From assembly GCA_004362315.1 (NCBI GenBank), contig SNWL01000007.1, positions 473,411-537,410 on the forward strand: 64,000 bases of DNA, given 5' to 3'. The stretch's first letter is position 1; the number at the start of each line of letters is the position of its first letter. The position numbers were made by a program, and so were the translations under genes. Shown here piece by piece: positions 12,235 to 22,835 of the stretch. Source of the stretch: Mycobacterium sp. BK086. Lineage in GTDB: Bacteria; Actinomycetota; Actinomycetes; Mycobacteriales; Mycobacteriaceae. Below the pieces are notes generated by a model, which made no database searches, had not been told where the DNA came from, and was given only the letters and a program-made list of their open reading frames with translations.

Positions 12235-15174
12235 TCAGACCGAGGTTCTTGGGATTTCGGTGGTGACCGCATCGTCGTCGTGGTCCGTGCGCGGCAGCAT
12301 GTAGGCACGCACGGACGCACGAGTCCCTTGCGACCGGAGCATCACGCTGGCCGGGCGAGGACGCACCCGCTGCGGCCACCAGAACCACCGGCCGAGCAGC
12401 ACCGCGATCGACGGTGTCATGAACGACCGCACGACCAGGGTGTCGAACAGCAGGCCCAGGCCGATGGTGGTGCCGACCTGACCGATGATCTGCAGATCGC
12501 TGGTGACCATCGCGGCCATGGTAAACGCGAACACCAGGCCGGCGTTGGTCACGACCTTGCCGGTGCCGCCCATGGCCCGGATGATGCCGGTATTGATGCC
12601 GGCGCCCAGTTCTTCCTTTATTCGGGATACCAGCAGCAGGTTGTAGTCGGAGCCGACCGCCAAGAGCACGATCACCGACATCGGCAGCACCATCCAGTGC
12701 AGCTTGATGTCGAGAATGTACTGCCAGAGCAATACCGACAGACCGAACGATGCGCCCAACGAGAGTGCGACCGTGCCGACGATCACCAAGGCGGCGATCA
12801 GGCTGCGGGTGATGAGCAGCATGATGATGAAGATCAGGCAGAGCGCGCCGACGGCGGCGATCCACAGATCGTATTTGGAGCCGTCGCTGAAGTCCTTGAA
12901 CGTCGCCGCGGTGCCGGCGATCGAGATTTTGGCGCCCTGCAGCGGGGTGGTCTTGAGGGCTTCTTCGGCCGCAGATCTGATCTTGGCGATACTCGCGATA
13001 CCTGAGGGCGACGCGGGTTCGTCCTTGTGGGAAATGATGAACCGCGCGGCTTTTCCGTCCGGGGACAGGTAGGCGCTCATCGCCCGCTTGAAGTCCGGAT
13101 TCTCGAAAACCTCGGGCGGCAGATAAAAGGAGTCATCGTCCTGGGCGGCGTCGAAGGCTTGACCCATGGTGGTCGTGTTCATGTTGGTGTCGTCCAGCAC
13201 ACCGAACGTCCCGGACATGGTGCTGTGCATCTTCAGCATCATGTCCCGCATCCCCTCCATGATCGTGATCATCTGGGGGATCTGTTCGAGCAGCTGCGGC
13301 ATCAATTTGTCGAGGTCACCGAGATGCACCAGCATCTCTTTCATCTTGTCGTTGAGTGCGGTGATGCCGTCGATCGCATCGAATACCGACCGCATCGTCC
13401 AGCACAGCGGAATGTCGTAGCAGTGCGGTTCCCAATACAGGTAATTGCGGATCGGCCTGAAGAAGTCGTCGAAGTCGGCCGCATTGTTCATCAAAATCGT
13501 GATGACTTGCGACATTTCTTTCGTGGTGATGAACGAGTCATGCGTAATTTGGTTGAGCTGCTTCTGCAACTCGTACATGCGCTTCATCAATTCGATCTGC
13601 CGGTTGATCATTCCGACCTGTTTCAACAGGTCGTCCATGCGGGCTTGCATGAACTTCAGGCTGCTCTGCATGCCGGCGTTCTGCATGTCCATCAGGAACG
13701 GTATGGAGGTGTGCTCGATCGGGGTGCCCTCGGGCCGGGTAATGCCCTGGACCCGAGATATACCGGGAACCTTGAAAATTGCCTTCGCGATTTTGTGCAG
13801 GATCAAGAAATCTGCGGGATTCCGCATGTCGTGATCGGATTCGATCATCAGGATTTCCGGCATCATGCGCGCCTGGGAAAAGTGGCGATCGGCGGCGGCA
13901 TTTCCCACGTTCGCGGGCAAGTCTTTGGGGATGTAGAGCCGGTCGTTGTAGCTCGTTTGATAGCCGGGCAGCGCCAGAAGGCCGACCAGCGCGATCGCGA
14001 TCGTCGTGATGAGAATGGGCACCGGCCAGCGGACGACCGCAGTGCCGATTCGGCGCCAGCGACGGTTCCTGAGCCGGACCTTGGGGTCGAACAGTCTCAG
14101 GCGGCTGCCGACCGCGAGAAACGACGGAACCAATGTGACGGCCACCCCGACGGCGACGAACATGCCGACAGCCGACGGCACGCCCATGCTCTGGAAGATA
14201 GGAAGCCGGGTGAAGCTCAGGCACAACATGGCCCCGGCGATCGTGAGACCGCTGCCCAGCACTACCGGCGCGACGCTGCGGAAGGTGCTGTAGAAGGCGG
14301 TCTCGATGTCCTCGCCGACCTGACGCGCTTCGTGATATCGGCCGAAGAAGAAGATGCCGTAATCGGTACCGGCCGCCATTGACAAGGCGACCAGCAGGCT
14401 GACGGCGAAGGTCGAGAGGCCGATGACATTGTGGTCGGCGAGAAAGGCGACAACGCCGCGGGCGATGAGGACTTCGATACCGACCGTCAGCAGCAGGCCG
14501 AGGACCGTGATGATCGACCGGTAGACGAAGAGCAGGATCACAAAGATGATGACGCCGCCCACCGCCGTCATCTTGATCATCGAATGGTCGCCGGCGTGCT
14601 GCATGTCGGCGACCAACGCGGCGGGGCCGGTGACGTAGACCTTGATGCCGGGCGGCGCGGTCGTTCGTTCGACGATCCCGCGAACCGCGGCAATTGACTG
14701 TTGGCCCAGCGTCGTCCCTTGATTGCCGGCCAGGTTCAGCTGAATGTAGACGGCCTTGCCGTCTTTGCTCTGTGCGCCGGCCGCGGTGAGCCGATCTCCC
14801 CACAAGTCTTGTACGTGCTCGACGTGCTTGGTATCGCTCTTGAGCGCGCGAATCAGTCCGTCGTAGTACGCGTGCGCCTCGTCACCGAGTTCCTGTTGCC
14901 CCTCCATCACCAGCATGGCGAAACTGTCGGAGGACGACTCCTTGAATTCCGCGCCCATCCGGTGCATGGCAATGACCGCCGGGGCGTCCTGCGGGGCCAT
15001 CGGTACGGAGTGGTCTCGGCCGACGGTCTCGAGCCAGGGGACGAAGAACGTCACGTAGACCGTGATCGCCACCCACGCCACGATGATCAGCGGCGACAGC
15101 GCACGGATCGACCGCGCGATCAGCGGGCGATCGAGCTGATGTGCCGGCTCAGTCCTGGTCTGGATATCCGACAC
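12235..15174 (-). CDS. MmpL-family RND lipid transporter (second of a tandem pair)
   Basis: This 979-residue RND protein is of the MmpL type. The two transmembrane relay motifs typical of MmpL are present: [16 protein letters not shown] near residue 269 and [15 protein letters not shown] near 840, each with the Asp-Tyr pair used in proton coupling. Residues about 500-560 between the two membrane halves are a helical, Met/Gln/Leu-rich stretch that fits the coiled-coil periplasmic extension of MmpL4/5-type proteins. The GTG start directly abuts the TAA of the upstream mmpL, so the two are co-translated. By analogy with mmpS4-mmpL4a-mmpL4b of GPL loci, it should move the finished lipopeptide or an intermediate across the inner membrane. 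The exact substrate is inferred from the neighbourhood. Confidence 0.92.
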   Translation of the reverse strand: MSDIQTRTEPAHQLDRPLIARSIRALSPLIIVAWVAITVYVTFFVPWLETVGRDHSVPMAPQDAPAVIAMHRMGAEFKESSSDSFAMLVMEGQQELGDEAHAYYDGLIRALKSDTKHVEHVQDLWGDRLTAAGAQSKDGKAVYIQLNLAGNQGTTLGQQSIAAVRGIVERTTAPPGIKVYVTGPAALVADMQHAGDHSMIKMTAVGGVIIFVILLFVYRSIITVLGLLLTVGIEVLIARGVVAFLADHNVIGLSTFAVSLLVALSMAAGTDYGIFFFGRYHEARQVGEDIETAFYSTFRSVAPVVLGSGLTIAGAMLCLSFTRLPIFQSMGVPSAVGMFVAVGVAVTLVPSFLAVGSRLRLFDPKVRLRNRRWRRIGTAVVRWPVPILITTIAIALVGLLALPGYQTSYNDRLYIPKDLPANVGNAAADRHFSQARMMPEILMIESDHDMRNPADFLILHKIAKAIFKVPGISRVQGITRPEGTPIEHTSIPFLMDMQNAGMQSSLKFMQARMDDLLKQVGMINRQIELMKRMYELQKQLNQITHDSFITTKEMSQVITILMNNAADFDDFFRPIRNYLYWEPHCYDIPLCWTMRSVFDAIDGITALNDKMKEMLVHLGDLDKLMPQLLEQIPQMITIMEGMRDMMLKMHSTMSGTFGVLDDTNMNTTTMGQAFDAAQDDDSFYLPPEVFENPDFKRAMSAYLSPDGKAARFIISHKDEPASPSGIASIAKIRSAAEEALKTTPLQGAKISIAGTAATFKDFSDGSKYDLWIAAVGALCLIFIIMLLITRSLIAALVIVGTVALSLGASFGLSVLLWQYILDIKLHWMVLPMSVIVLLAVGSDYNLLLVSRIKEELGAGINTGIIRAMGGTGKVVTNAGLVFAFTMAAMVTSDLQIIGQVGTTIGLGLLFDTLVVRSFMTPSIAVLLGRWFWWPQRVRPRPASVMLRSQGTRASVRAYMLPRTDHDDDAVTTEIPRTSV

Positions 15175-18057
15175 TTACTTCTCTTGGTTCAGCAACAGGG
15201 CGCGCACCAGCGGGCGCGGTCCCGTGGGTCGGAGCATCGTGCTGGCGGGGCGGGGCCGGACCCGTTGTGGCCACCAGAACCAACGTCCCAACAGTGCCGC
15301 GATGGACGGTGTCATGAACGCCCGCACCACCAAGGTGTCGAACAGCAGACCCAGCGCGATCGTGGTGCCCAACTGGCCGATGCTGACCAGATCACTGACC
15401 ATCATCGACGCCATCGTGAACGCGAATACCAGGCCGGCGGTGGTCACGACCTTGCCGGTGCCGGCCATTGCCCGAATGATGCCGGTGTTGATGCCTGCGC
15501 CCAATTCTTCTTTCATTCTGGCGACGAGCAGCAGGTTGTAATCGGATCCGACCGCCAAAAGAATGATCACTGTCATGACGAATACGGACCAGTGCAACGG
15601 TATGCCCAACAGGTACTGCCAAACGAATACAGCCAGACCGAATGATGCACCCAATGACAGCAATACCGTGCCGACAATCACCATTGCGGCGATCAGACTT
15701 CGCGTCACGATCAGCATCACGACGAAGATGAGGCAGAGCGCGGCAACGACCGCAATCATCATGTCGTATCGGGTGCCGGTCACCAGATCTTTCACCAGTG
15801 CCGCCGTGCCGGAGAGCGAAATCTGCGAGCCTTCCAGCGGCGTTCCCTTGAGCGCTTCCTCGGCCGCGCTCTTGATCGCATCGACGCGGGCGATACCGTC
15901 CGGTGAGGTGGGGTCGCCCTTCTGGGAGATGAGCATGCGGACGGCCTTCCCGTCCGGTGAGATGAAGATCTTCATGACCCGCTTGAAGTCTTCGTTCTTG
16001 AAGACCTCCGGCGGCACATAGAACGAATCATCGTTCTGGGCCGCGTCGAAAGCCTTGCCCATCGCAGTCGAATTCGCGCCGTTGTCGTCCATCTGACCGA
16101 AGACGCCCGACATGGTGCTGTGCATGGTGAGCAGCATTCCGCGCATGCCCTCCATGATCGAAATCATCTCCGGGAACTGCGCGAGCAGCTGCGGCATGAT
16201 GACGTCCATCTGGTCGAGATTTCCGACCAGCTGCTGGAGCTTCTCGGTCAGCCCGTCGACGCCGTCCAGGATGTCGAAGATGCTTCTGACAGACCAGCAC
16301 AGCGGGATGTTGAAGCAGTGCGGTTCCCAATACAGATAGTTCCGAATAGGCCGGAAGAAATCCTCGAAGTCGGCAATGTGATCACGCAATTGCATGGTGA
16401 TGTCAGCCATTTCGTGCGTGCTTTTCACCATTTCGTGCATCGTCGCTGACATCTGCTTCATGAGGCCGTACATGCGCGACATGATGTCGATCGATTGCTG
16501 CAATTGATCGGCCTGTGTGAGCAGGTCCGCCATCCGTGCTTTCTGAAAGAACATGAATTGCTGCTGGCCGGCCTGTTGCGTGCTCATCAGGTACGGAATC
16601 GTCGTGTGTGCGATCGGAGTTCCCTCCGGCCGGGTCACAGCCTGAACCTTCTCGATACCCGGAACCGCGAGTACGGCTTTGGCCAGCTTGTTGAGCACCA
16701 GGAAATCGGCCGGATTGCGCAGATCATGATCGGTCTCGACCATGAGCACCTCGGGTGACATCATCGCCGACGGGCTGAAATGCCGCGATGCCGCCTGAAT
16801 TCCCTCGGTGGCCGGGATGTTCTTCGGGAGGAAGTGCTGGTCGTTGTAGTCGGGCTTGAAGCCCGGCAGCGTCAACAGTCCGATCAGCGTGACCGCCAGC
16901 GAGGCGACCAGAATGGGTCCGGGCCACCGGACGATGGCCGTTCCGATCCGTCGCCAGCCGAAGGCTCTGGCGGTCCGCTTGGGCTCGAAGAGGCCGAATC
17001 GGCTGCCGACCGCGATCACCGCGGGGACGAGTGTGAGGGCGACGGCGACCGCGACCATGATGCCCACCGCGCAAGGAATGCCGAGGGCCTGGAACGCGGG
17101 CAGGCGGGTGAAGTGAAGGCAGAGTGTGGCGCCGGCGACCGTCGAGCCGGTGGCCAAGACGACATGGGCGACGCCGCGGTAGGTCGTGTAAAAGGCGGTC
17201 TCTTTGTCCTCGCCGGCCAGGCGCGCCTCGTGATAGCGCCCGATGAAGAAGATCCCGTAGTCGGTCCCGGCCGCGATCACCAGGGCTACCAACAGATTAA
17301 CCGCGAAGGTGGTCAGGCCGATGATCTCGTGGTGACCGAGCAGCGCGACGAATCCACGTGCCGCCTGCAGCTGGACTCCGACCACCATCAACAACAGGAT
17401 CACGGTGAGCGGGGAACGGTACACAAAGAGCAGCGTCACGAGGATCACCAGGATGCTCACCAACGTGATGGTGGTGACGGTGCTGTTGCCGCTGACGCTC
17501 ATGTCCGCGGCGAGTGCGGCCGGACCGGTGACGTAGGTCTTGATCCCCGGTGGCGCCGGTGTCTCCGCGATGATGTGTTGCACTGCCCGGACGGACTCGT
17601 TGGCCATGGCCTCGCCCGGCTTGCCGGTCACCGACAGCTGAACGTAGGCCGCCTTACCGTCATCGCTTTCGGCCGCGGCGCTGGTGAGCGGATCACCCCA
17701 GAAGTTCTGAATGTGCTGCACATGCTTGGGGTCGCTGCGCAGCTGGCGGATCAAGCCGTCGTAGTAGGCGTGGGCCTCATCGCCGAGGGGTTGCTGGCCT
17801 TCCAGCACGATCATCACCGCGGCCGTGCCGGACACCGATTCCTGGAAGACTTCGGACATGCGCTGAGTGGCGCGGAATGACGGTGCATCGGTGGGGTTTT
17901 GAGAAATCGAGTGCTCTGCCTCGACCTGCTCCAGTGTCGGGACCCCGAGGGTCAAGCCGACGACGACCGCCAGCCATCCCAAGATGATGAGCGCCGAAAA
18001 TCGGCGGATCGTCTTCGCGACCACGGACTGGCCGGAGTGCAGCTCGTGATTACTCAT
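15175..18057 (-). CDS. MmpL-family RND lipid transporter (first of a tandem pair)
   Basis: This 960-residue protein is a paralogue of the mmpL just downstream. It has the same MmpL signatures: [16 protein letters not shown] near residue 269, [15 protein letters not shown] in the second membrane half, and a Gln/Met-rich coiled-coil stretch at about 500-555. The start ATG overlaps the mmpS stop (ATGA), giving the order mmpS-mmpL-mmpL in one operon. That is the arrangement of the GPL exporter genes in fast-growing mycobacteria. The two copies are clearly diverged, so they may act as a heteromeric pair or carry different intermediates. Confidence 0.92.
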   Translation of the reverse strand: MSNHELHSGQSVVAKTIRRFSALIILGWLAVVVGLTLGVPTLEQVEAEHSISQNPTDAPSFRATQRMSEVFQESVSGTAAVMIVLEGQQPLGDEAHAYYDGLIRQLRSDPKHVQHIQNFWGDPLTSAAAESDDGKAAYVQLSVTGKPGEAMANESVRAVQHIIAETPAPPGIKTYVTGPAALAADMSVSGNSTVTTITLVSILVILVTLLFVYRSPLTVILLLMVVGVQLQAARGFVALLGHHEIIGLTTFAVNLLVALVIAAGTDYGIFFIGRYHEARLAGEDKETAFYTTYRGVAHVVLATGSTVAGATLCLHFTRLPAFQALGIPCAVGIMVAVAVALTLVPAVIAVGSRFGLFEPKRTARAFGWRRIGTAIVRWPGPILVASLAVTLIGLLTLPGFKPDYNDQHFLPKNIPATEGIQAASRHFSPSAMMSPEVLMVETDHDLRNPADFLVLNKLAKAVLAVPGIEKVQAVTRPEGTPIAHTTIPYLMSTQQAGQQQFMFFQKARMADLLTQADQLQQSIDIMSRMYGLMKQMSATMHEMVKSTHEMADITMQLRDHIADFEDFFRPIRNYLYWEPHCFNIPLCWSVRSIFDILDGVDGLTEKLQQLVGNLDQMDVIMPQLLAQFPEMISIMEGMRGMLLTMHSTMSGVFGQMDDNGANSTAMGKAFDAAQNDDSFYVPPEVFKNEDFKRVMKIFISPDGKAVRMLISQKGDPTSPDGIARVDAIKSAAEEALKGTPLEGSQISLSGTAALVKDLVTGTRYDMMIAVVAALCLIFVVMLIVTRSLIAAMVIVGTVLLSLGASFGLAVFVWQYLLGIPLHWSVFVMTVIILLAVGSDYNLLLVARMKEELGAGINTGIIRAMAGTGKVVTTAGLVFAFTMASMMVSDLVSIGQLGTTIALGLLFDTLVVRAFMTPSIAALLGRWFWWPQRVRPRPASTMLRPTGPRPLVRALLLNQEK

Positions 18058-18638
18058 GCGGCCTTCAGCAGACAGGAAACAAAAGAACTGACTTCATGCG
18101 TGGTGGTGTTGTCGGCCTTGACGACGCCGTCGACGGTGATGCGGCAACCGATGGTTTCGCTGTCACCCTGCGCGGCGATACTTCCGATGCCCGCCGCCGC
18201 TGAGATCGGGAACTCCAGCGACCACGGCAGCGTCACGTTCTGGTGGACCGGGTCACCGTTCTCGTCGAAGTAGCTGATCTGGGCCGCGGTTCCCGGCGGT
18301 CCGAAGACTTCGTATTTCATCTTCTTCGGGTTGTAGGGCTTGCCCTTGTCGTTCTTCGTGTCGCCGTAGGAGAGGGTCTTCTCGTTGCCGAAGATCCCGT
18401 GCAGGCGCGACACGGCCAGCCCGCCCGCCGCGAGCACGGCGACCACGACCAGCGGAATCCACAGGCGGCCCAGCAACTTGATCACGAGTCCCCGATTTCG
18501 ACGGCGTCCGCGAGATCTGCTCTCGGCCGGAGGCACAGGCGGCGATTGGTCAGCGGGCTGCACTGCGGTGTCCTCGCGGGGCCAGGTGGTGGCATCGGGC
18601 TCAGTTTGCGCAACGTCGGGCAAACTTCCGTCGATCAC
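18054..18638 (-). CDS. MmpS-family membrane accessory protein
   Basis: This 194-residue protein has one transmembrane segment ([19 protein letters not shown]) followed by RLHGIFGNE and an extracytoplasmic beta-rich domain ([20 protein letters not shown], and a Cys pair near the C-terminus, IGCRI and SFVSCLL), as in MmpS proteins. MmpS partners stabilise or assist MmpL exporters. It is longer than usual because of about 50 polar residues before the membrane helix. The GTG at 18638 is the longest start and a shorter start inside this leader is possible. It heads the mmpS-mmpL-mmpL operon. Confidence 0.88.
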   Translation of the reverse strand: MIDGSLPDVAQTEPDATTWPREDTAVQPADQSPPVPPAESRSRGRRRNRGLVIKLLGRLWIPLVVVAVLAAGGLAVSRLHGIFGNEKTLSYGDTKNDKGKPYNPKKMKYEVFGPPGTAAQISYFDENGDPVHQNVTLPWSLEFPISAAAGIGSIAAQGDSETIGCRITVDGVVKADNTTTHEVSSFVSCLLKAA

Positions 18639-19007
18639 TGCACGCCGACCTTTCCCGTCTGCCGAGTGTTTCCACTCCTGGCGCCAGCCGTCAGATGGAG
18701 CGTCCGACTACACATCGAGGCACGGCGTCTCTCGTAACCCCCAAGGGGTGGGTGTCACGGCCAGCGCGACAACAGTCCCCGCAAATGTGCGGGGCCGTCG
18801 ATTACGCGACCGATCTCGACGAGAGTCAACCATGCTGATGGCCTCCGTGTGGGCTCTTTGCGGTGCAACAGCGGAGCATACGCGTTAGCGCATGCGCGGA
18901 GCTGCGGTAATGGCTAAGTCTTATGTTGGTTCACAGGCTAATTGTATTGACGCGTCCGCAACCGGTAGGGCGTCATCGGGTCAGCTCTCATATATAGAGG
19001 TATGGCG
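18639..19007. other. 369-base non-coding stretch upstream of mmpS
   Basis: No convincing gene is visible between the mmpS start and the end of the Pap-like gene. On the mmpS strand it should hold the operon promoter. It contains an AT-rich pocket (about 18905-18950) and a TATATA run near 18990, both unusual in this high-GC setting. A TTGACT sequence lies on the minus strand at 18829-18824, without a clear partner -10 box. A short CCCCC-AA-GGGG repeat lies at 18738-18748. The AT-rich pocket could bind a nucleoid protein such as Lsr2; that is a guess from composition only. Confidence 0.4.
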
Positions 19008-20402
19008 TCAGTCGATCTCGCCGGTGAGCCCGAACTCGGTCAGCGTCCGCTCGGCCAGCTCCCGTAACTCGGCTCGGGTCGTCACCGAACCCGGCTGATA
19101 CCCGCGGACGCAGACGCCGACCTGGTTCATCTCCATCGACGTGCCGACGAAAACGTGTAATTGACTGCCCGTTCGCTCGAGCCAGCCGCGGGTGACGTTC
19201 TGGCTCGCGCCCCGGGCGAACATCCCGTCGCACAGGGTGCCGTCGGGGCGGCTCGCCGCCGGACCGGTATCGCCGAGGTTCGAGCACACCGCGGGTTGCT
19301 CCGGGTCACTGACCGCGTAGTCCATCAGGTGCTTCCATGCCCGCTTGGGGGTGAACGGGGTCAGGGCGACGAGCTCGGCGGATTCGTCGGGGGTGTCCTT
19401 GGCGTCTTTGAGTGCCTGCTTGATCGCGGTGCGGGCGGCAGTCAGATCGCTCGCGGCGTCGGTCGGATCGATGCCGACCCGGACGAAGGAGACCGCGACC
19501 GCTCGCGCGTCGTCCATGGTGCGGGTGTTGACGGTCAGCAGCATCCTGACGTCGTCGGCGTCACCGTGCCGGCGTCCCATGTGCCGGTCGAGACGCGCGG
19601 TGAACGCCGCAGCCAGCGCGCTCGCCGTTCCCCCCAATGCTTCGGCACGCGCGTTCCAGTCGTCCAACCGCAGGCGGATCCAGATGTTGGGCACGATCAC
19701 GATGTCGTCGGCGCCCCTGGTCGGGGTGGCCACCGGCAGGGAGGCCTGGGCTTGGGAGTGCACGACATCCTGTTGGCGGCGCCGAGCCTCCCTCGCGCCG
19801 GCGAGTACCGCCCGCCCGACGTCGGGGGCGTCTTTCGCGGTTTCGCGGATGTCTTGAACGAGTGCCTGAAGGCGCGATCGCGACCGAGGCGGTGGGTAGC
19901 CGAGGTCGACAGGCAGACCCAACAGCGCCTGGGTCACCGCGACGGCAGCGCCGATGCCGTCGATGACGTAATGGGACAGAACCAAGCTGATTGCGGTGGA
20001 GCCGTCGCCGAGCGGGACAACACTGATTCGCCAGCCCGGTCCCGACTCGGGGTCGATCGGCAGCTGAGTGCGCTCGTCGAACCAGTCGCCGAGTTCATCC
20101 CGGGGACGGGGGGTCGTCGCGATATCGAGTTCCGCCGGCTTGGGGTCCGTCACCCACCGCCACCGGCCGAACGGCAAAGGCGACCGCTCGATGAGCCGGC
20201 CCATCATTCCCTGGCTGAGTTTGTCGCGGAACCGCTGCAGAGCCTCGAGGTCGACCGGATGCTGGTAAACCCAGCCGACCTGCATCACTTCCCGCTGCCC
20301 GGCGGCGTGATGCCCGGCGTAAAAGGCTTGATCCATCAGGACGAGCCGGTTGTCCGGCCGGGCCTTGTCGGGTGCTTGCGCAGGATGTTCCTGGATTGAC
20401 AC
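19008..20402 (-). CDS. Pap-like condensation-type acyltransferase
   Basis: This 464-residue protein is of the condensation/wax-ester-synthase-like superfamily used by mycobacterial polyketide-associated (Pap) acyltransferases. The catalytic HxxxDG motif is intact in SHYVIDGIG at about residue 142. A second conserved region near the C-terminus (CSNLGDTG) matches the solvent-channel side of these folds. It likely transfers an acyl chain from a carrier protein or CoA to a hydroxyl of the local glycolipid; a link to the PUFA-like synthase is possible but not shown. The GTG start has a TANNNT box seven bases upstream, suggesting a leaderless transcript. It is divergent from the sulfotransferase gene. 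Confidence 0.8.
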   Translation of the reverse strand: MSIQEHPAQAPDKARPDNRLVLMDQAFYAGHHAAGQREVMQVGWVYQHPVDLEALQRFRDKLSQGMMGRLIERSPLPFGRWRWVTDPKPAELDIATTPRPRDELGDWFDERTQLPIDPESGPGWRISVVPLGDGSTAISLVLSHYVIDGIGAAVAVTQALLGLPVDLGYPPPRSRSRLQALVQDIRETAKDAPDVGRAVLAGAREARRRQQDVVHSQAQASLPVATPTRGADDIVIVPNIWIRLRLDDWNARAEALGGTASALAAAFTARLDRHMGRRHGDADDVRMLLTVNTRTMDDARAVAVSFVRVGIDPTDAASDLTAARTAIKQALKDAKDTPDESAELVALTPFTPKRAWKHLMDYAVSDPEQPAVCSNLGDTGPAASRPDGTLCDGMFARGASQNVTRGWLERTGSQLHVFVGTSMEMNQVGVCVRGYQPGSVTTRAELRELAERTLTEFGLTGEID

Positions 20403-20409
20403 GAGCGTC

Positions 20410-20415
20410 AGAGTA
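20410..20415 (-). promoter_or_regulatory. Candidate -10 box for leaderless transcription of the Pap-like gene
   Basis: On the minus strand TACTCT, a match to the mycobacterial TANNNT consensus, ends seven bases before the GTG at 20402. That spacing would put transcription start at or next to the start codon. No good -35 box is seen. Confidence 0.45.
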
Positions 20416-20473
20416 ACCGACCGCCTGGGTCGATTTGGCGAGGTTGGGTGGGGCAGGGCAACCGCCCAATACC

Positions 20474-20503
20474 TTGTCGAAGCGCTCGCGGGAACCCTAT
20501 TCT
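20474..20503 (+). promoter_or_regulatory. Candidate sigma-70-type promoter for the sulfotransferase gene
   Basis: TTGTCG at 20474-20479 and TATTCT at 20498-20503 are separated by 18 bases, close to the SigA-type pattern. The GTG at 20510 lies seven positions past the last base of the -10 box, so the transcript would begin at the start codon (leaderless). This supports choosing 20510 as the start. Confidence 0.5.
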
Positions 20504-20509
20504 GCCGCT

Positions 20510-21487
20510 GTGATCACAAGCCGGCCCAGTGCCGAGAATCGTCCGGTTGCGCTTTTCGTGTTGGGCAATGGCCGCTCCGGAACATCGGCGCTGGCGCGGG
20601 TTCTCTCGCTGTGCGGCGGCTCGCTTCCGCCGGGTCTGTTGGGGGCCACTTCGGAGAATCCGCGCGGCTTCTTCGAGGCGCGCGCGGTCATCCATCTGAA
20701 CCAGGCGATCCTGCACGACCACGGCAGCTCCGGGTACGACATGGCGCTGGATTCCTACCTCGACGGCACATTCGACGCCGACCGAAACGGCGTCTGGGTC
20801 GCCAAGCTGCGGGATTACCTCACGAGCCTGCCCGCCGCCCCGGTCCTGATCATCAAGGAACCCAAGACGACGACGGTGTCCGGCATCTGGTTCGAGGCGG
20901 CCCGGCAAGCCGGCTTCGACGTCGCGGCCGTCGTTGCGGTGCGCCATCCGGACGAGATCATCGGATCGTTGGAAAAGCGGGCCAACCAGCAGAATTACGT
21001 TGACTCCTCACCCGAACTCACCTGTGCGTGGTGGTTGAAATACAGCCTGCTCGCCGAACGCGACACCCGTGCTGTGCCGCGGGTGTTCGTCGAATACACC
21101 AACCTCCTGGCCGACTGGCGCCGGGAACTCAAACGGATCTCGACGGCGCTCGCCATCGATCTCGACGCCAACGATGAGGTCGACGAGTTTCTCACCCCGG
21201 ATCTTCGGCACCACCAGACTCGCGGCCCGGCCACCGAACCCTTCGGCACCGACTGGATCACCACCGTGTACGACGCGCTGGCCGCCGCCGCCCGCGACGA
21301 ACGCTGGGACGAGGCCGACCTCGATCGGGTCTTCCAGGCTTATGGCGCGAGCGAACGCGGGTTCCGGCAGGCGTTGAAGGACTCCCGTCGCTACCTCAAC
21401 GTCGACCGTCTGTTGCCGCCGTTCGTGGTGAAGCTGGGTCTGGAGAGCCTTGCGCTGGTTCACCGGCGCAAGGGGACGTGGGCGTAA
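20510..21487 (+). CDS. Sulfotransferase-family protein (PAPS-dependent type)
   Basis: This protein has 325 residues from the GTG at 20510; the frame is open further upstream (to a TTG at 20435) but the promoter position argues against that start. The N-terminal VLGNGRSGTSAL is the 5'-phosphosulfate-binding P-loop form of sulfotransferases, and VRHPDEIIGSL is the matching 3'-phosphate-binding motif. The expected reaction is transfer of sulfate from PAPS to a hydroxyl, here plausibly a sugar of the glycolipid. Sulfated GPLs have been reported in fast-growing mycobacteria. It is followed four bases later by a GT1 glycosyltransferase. Family assignment is fairly firm; the substrate is inferred. 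Confidence 0.75.
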   Translation: MITSRPSAENRPVALFVLGNGRSGTSALARVLSLCGGSLPPGLLGATSENPRGFFEARAVIHLNQAILHDHGSSGYDMALDSYLDGTFDADRNGVWVAKLRDYLTSLPAAPVLIIKEPKTTTVSGIWFEAARQAGFDVAAVVAVRHPDEIIGSLEKRANQQNYVDSSPELTCAWWLKYSLLAERDTRAVPRVFVEYTNLLADWRRELKRISTALAIDLDANDEVDEFLTPDLRHHQTRGPATEPFGTDWITTVYDALAAAARDERWDEADLDRVFQAYGASERGFRQALKDSRRYLNVDRLLPPFVVKLGLESLALVHRRKGTWA

Positions 21488-21491
21488 CAGG

Positions 21492-22760
21492 ATGAAACTC
21501 GTACTGGCTTTTTACGGAACCCGCGGGGACGTCGAACCGGGGATCGCCGTCGGTCGCGAGCTGATGCGGCGCGGTCATGATGTGCAGATGGCCGTCCCGC
21601 CCGATCTGATCGGTTCGGCCGAGGCTGTCGGACTCACGGCGGTCGCCTACGGCCCCGATACGCAGTCGTGGCTGGAGAACACCCGCGACTTCTGGGGCTA
21701 CTTCTTCCGCAACTTCTGGCGAGTCCGCGACGTGAAGAAGTACCTCGAGGACTCCCGCAGCCCCGGGATGCGCGCCTGGGGTCCGATGACCCGGGCCCTG
21801 GCGTCGGTCGCCGGCGGGGCGGATCTGCTGGTCACCGGGGTCAGCTACGAGGAGCTGGTCTTCGACGTCGCCGAGTACTGCGACGTTCCGCTGGCCACGG
21901 TGCTCTGGTATCCGATGCGGGTCAACGGAAAGCTCTTGCCGTTTCTGCCGGAGCCGGTGGTCCGGATGGGGATGAAGGCGGGGGAGTCGCTGATCTGGCG
22001 TGGGGTGAAGAAGGAAGTCGACAAGGCGCGCCGGGAACTGGGCCTCGCCCCGGCGACAGGTCCGGTGCCGGGGCGGATCGCGCAGCGCCAGCTGCTGGAG
22101 ATCCAGGCCTACGACGACGCGCTCTTCCCCGGGCTGGCCGAGGAGTGGGCGCGCTGGAGCGACCAGCGGCCGTTCGTCGGCACCTTGACGCTGGAGTTGG
22201 CCACCGAAGAAGACTCCGGCGTGATGTCGTGGATCGCTGCGGGGACACCGCCGATCTGCTTCGGGTTCGGCAGCATCCCGGTGGAGTCGCCCGCCGACAT
22301 GATTCGCATGATCGCGGGGGCGTGCGCGCAGGTCGGCGAGCGTGCCTTGGTGTGCGCCGGGTGGACCGACTTCAGCGACGTCCCCGAGTTCGACCACGTC
22401 AAGGTGGTCGGCGCGGTGAACTACGCGACGATCTTCCCAGCGTGCCGCGCGGTCGTGCACCACGGCGGCGCCGGTACCACCGCGGCAGGCCTGCGCGCGG
22501 GAATCCCGACCCTGGTCCTCTACATGGCCGATGTCCAGATGATCTGGGGTGCCGCCATCAAAAAGCTGAAGGTCGGCTCGTCGCGGAAGTTCGCGTCCGC
22601 CACCGAGAAGCGGCTGGTCAAGGATCTGCGCACAATCCTCGCGCCGGATTACCGCACCCGGGCCCGCGAACTCGGCGCCAGGATGATCAGACCCGCGGAC
22701 AGCGTGACCAGAGCTGCCGACCTGTTGGAAGACTTCGCTCGACGCGAGCGGGTTGACTGA
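21492..22760 (+). CDS. GPL-type glycosyltransferase (GT1 family)
   Basis: This protein has 422 residues from the ATG at 21492 (MKLVLAFYGTRGDVEP), the conserved N-terminus of the GPL glycosyltransferases; an upstream in-frame start would lie inside the sulfotransferase gene. The C-terminal donor-binding region contains VVHHGGAGTTAAGLRAG, the UGT-like signature. Members of this group transfer rhamnose or 6-deoxytalose to the peptide core in known GPL pathways; the sugar used here cannot be read from the sequence. It differs from the other GT1 copies in this window in its acceptor half (WGYFFRNFWRVRD), so it probably has its own acceptor. Confidence 0.9.
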   Translation: MKLVLAFYGTRGDVEPGIAVGRELMRRGHDVQMAVPPDLIGSAEAVGLTAVAYGPDTQSWLENTRDFWGYFFRNFWRVRDVKKYLEDSRSPGMRAWGPMTRALASVAGGADLLVTGVSYEELVFDVAEYCDVPLATVLWYPMRVNGKLLPFLPEPVVRMGMKAGESLIWRGVKKEVDKARRELGLAPATGPVPGRIAQRQLLEIQAYDDALFPGLAEEWARWSDQRPFVGTLTLELATEEDSGVMSWIAAGTPPICFGFGSIPVESPADMIRMIAGACAQVGERALVCAGWTDFSDVPEFDHVKVVGAVNYATIFPACRAVVHHGGAGTTAAGLRAGIPTLVLYMADVQMIWGAAIKKLKVGSSRKFASATEKRLVKDLRTILAPDYRTRARELGARMIRPADSVTRAADLLEDFARRERVD

Positions 22761-22835
22761 GTCGCCGATCTGATCTGTGGGAAACGCCGCAAACTGACGG
22801 CCCTGCAAGTTTAGACTCAGCGCCGAAATGCTGGC

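Noticed and set aside
12280..14382. Long plus-strand frames opposite the downstream mmpL gene
   Set aside because: Rich in His, Arg, Gln and Asp with no domain pattern; shadows of the MmpL codons.
18738..18748. CCCCC-AA-GGGG as a terminator hairpin
   Set aside because: A two-base loop cannot fold and no T-tract follows.
18385..18888. Plus-strand frame across the start of mmpS and its upstream region
   Set aside because: Antisense to the MmpS coding region, Arg/Ser-rich, no recognisable motif and no ribosome-binding site.
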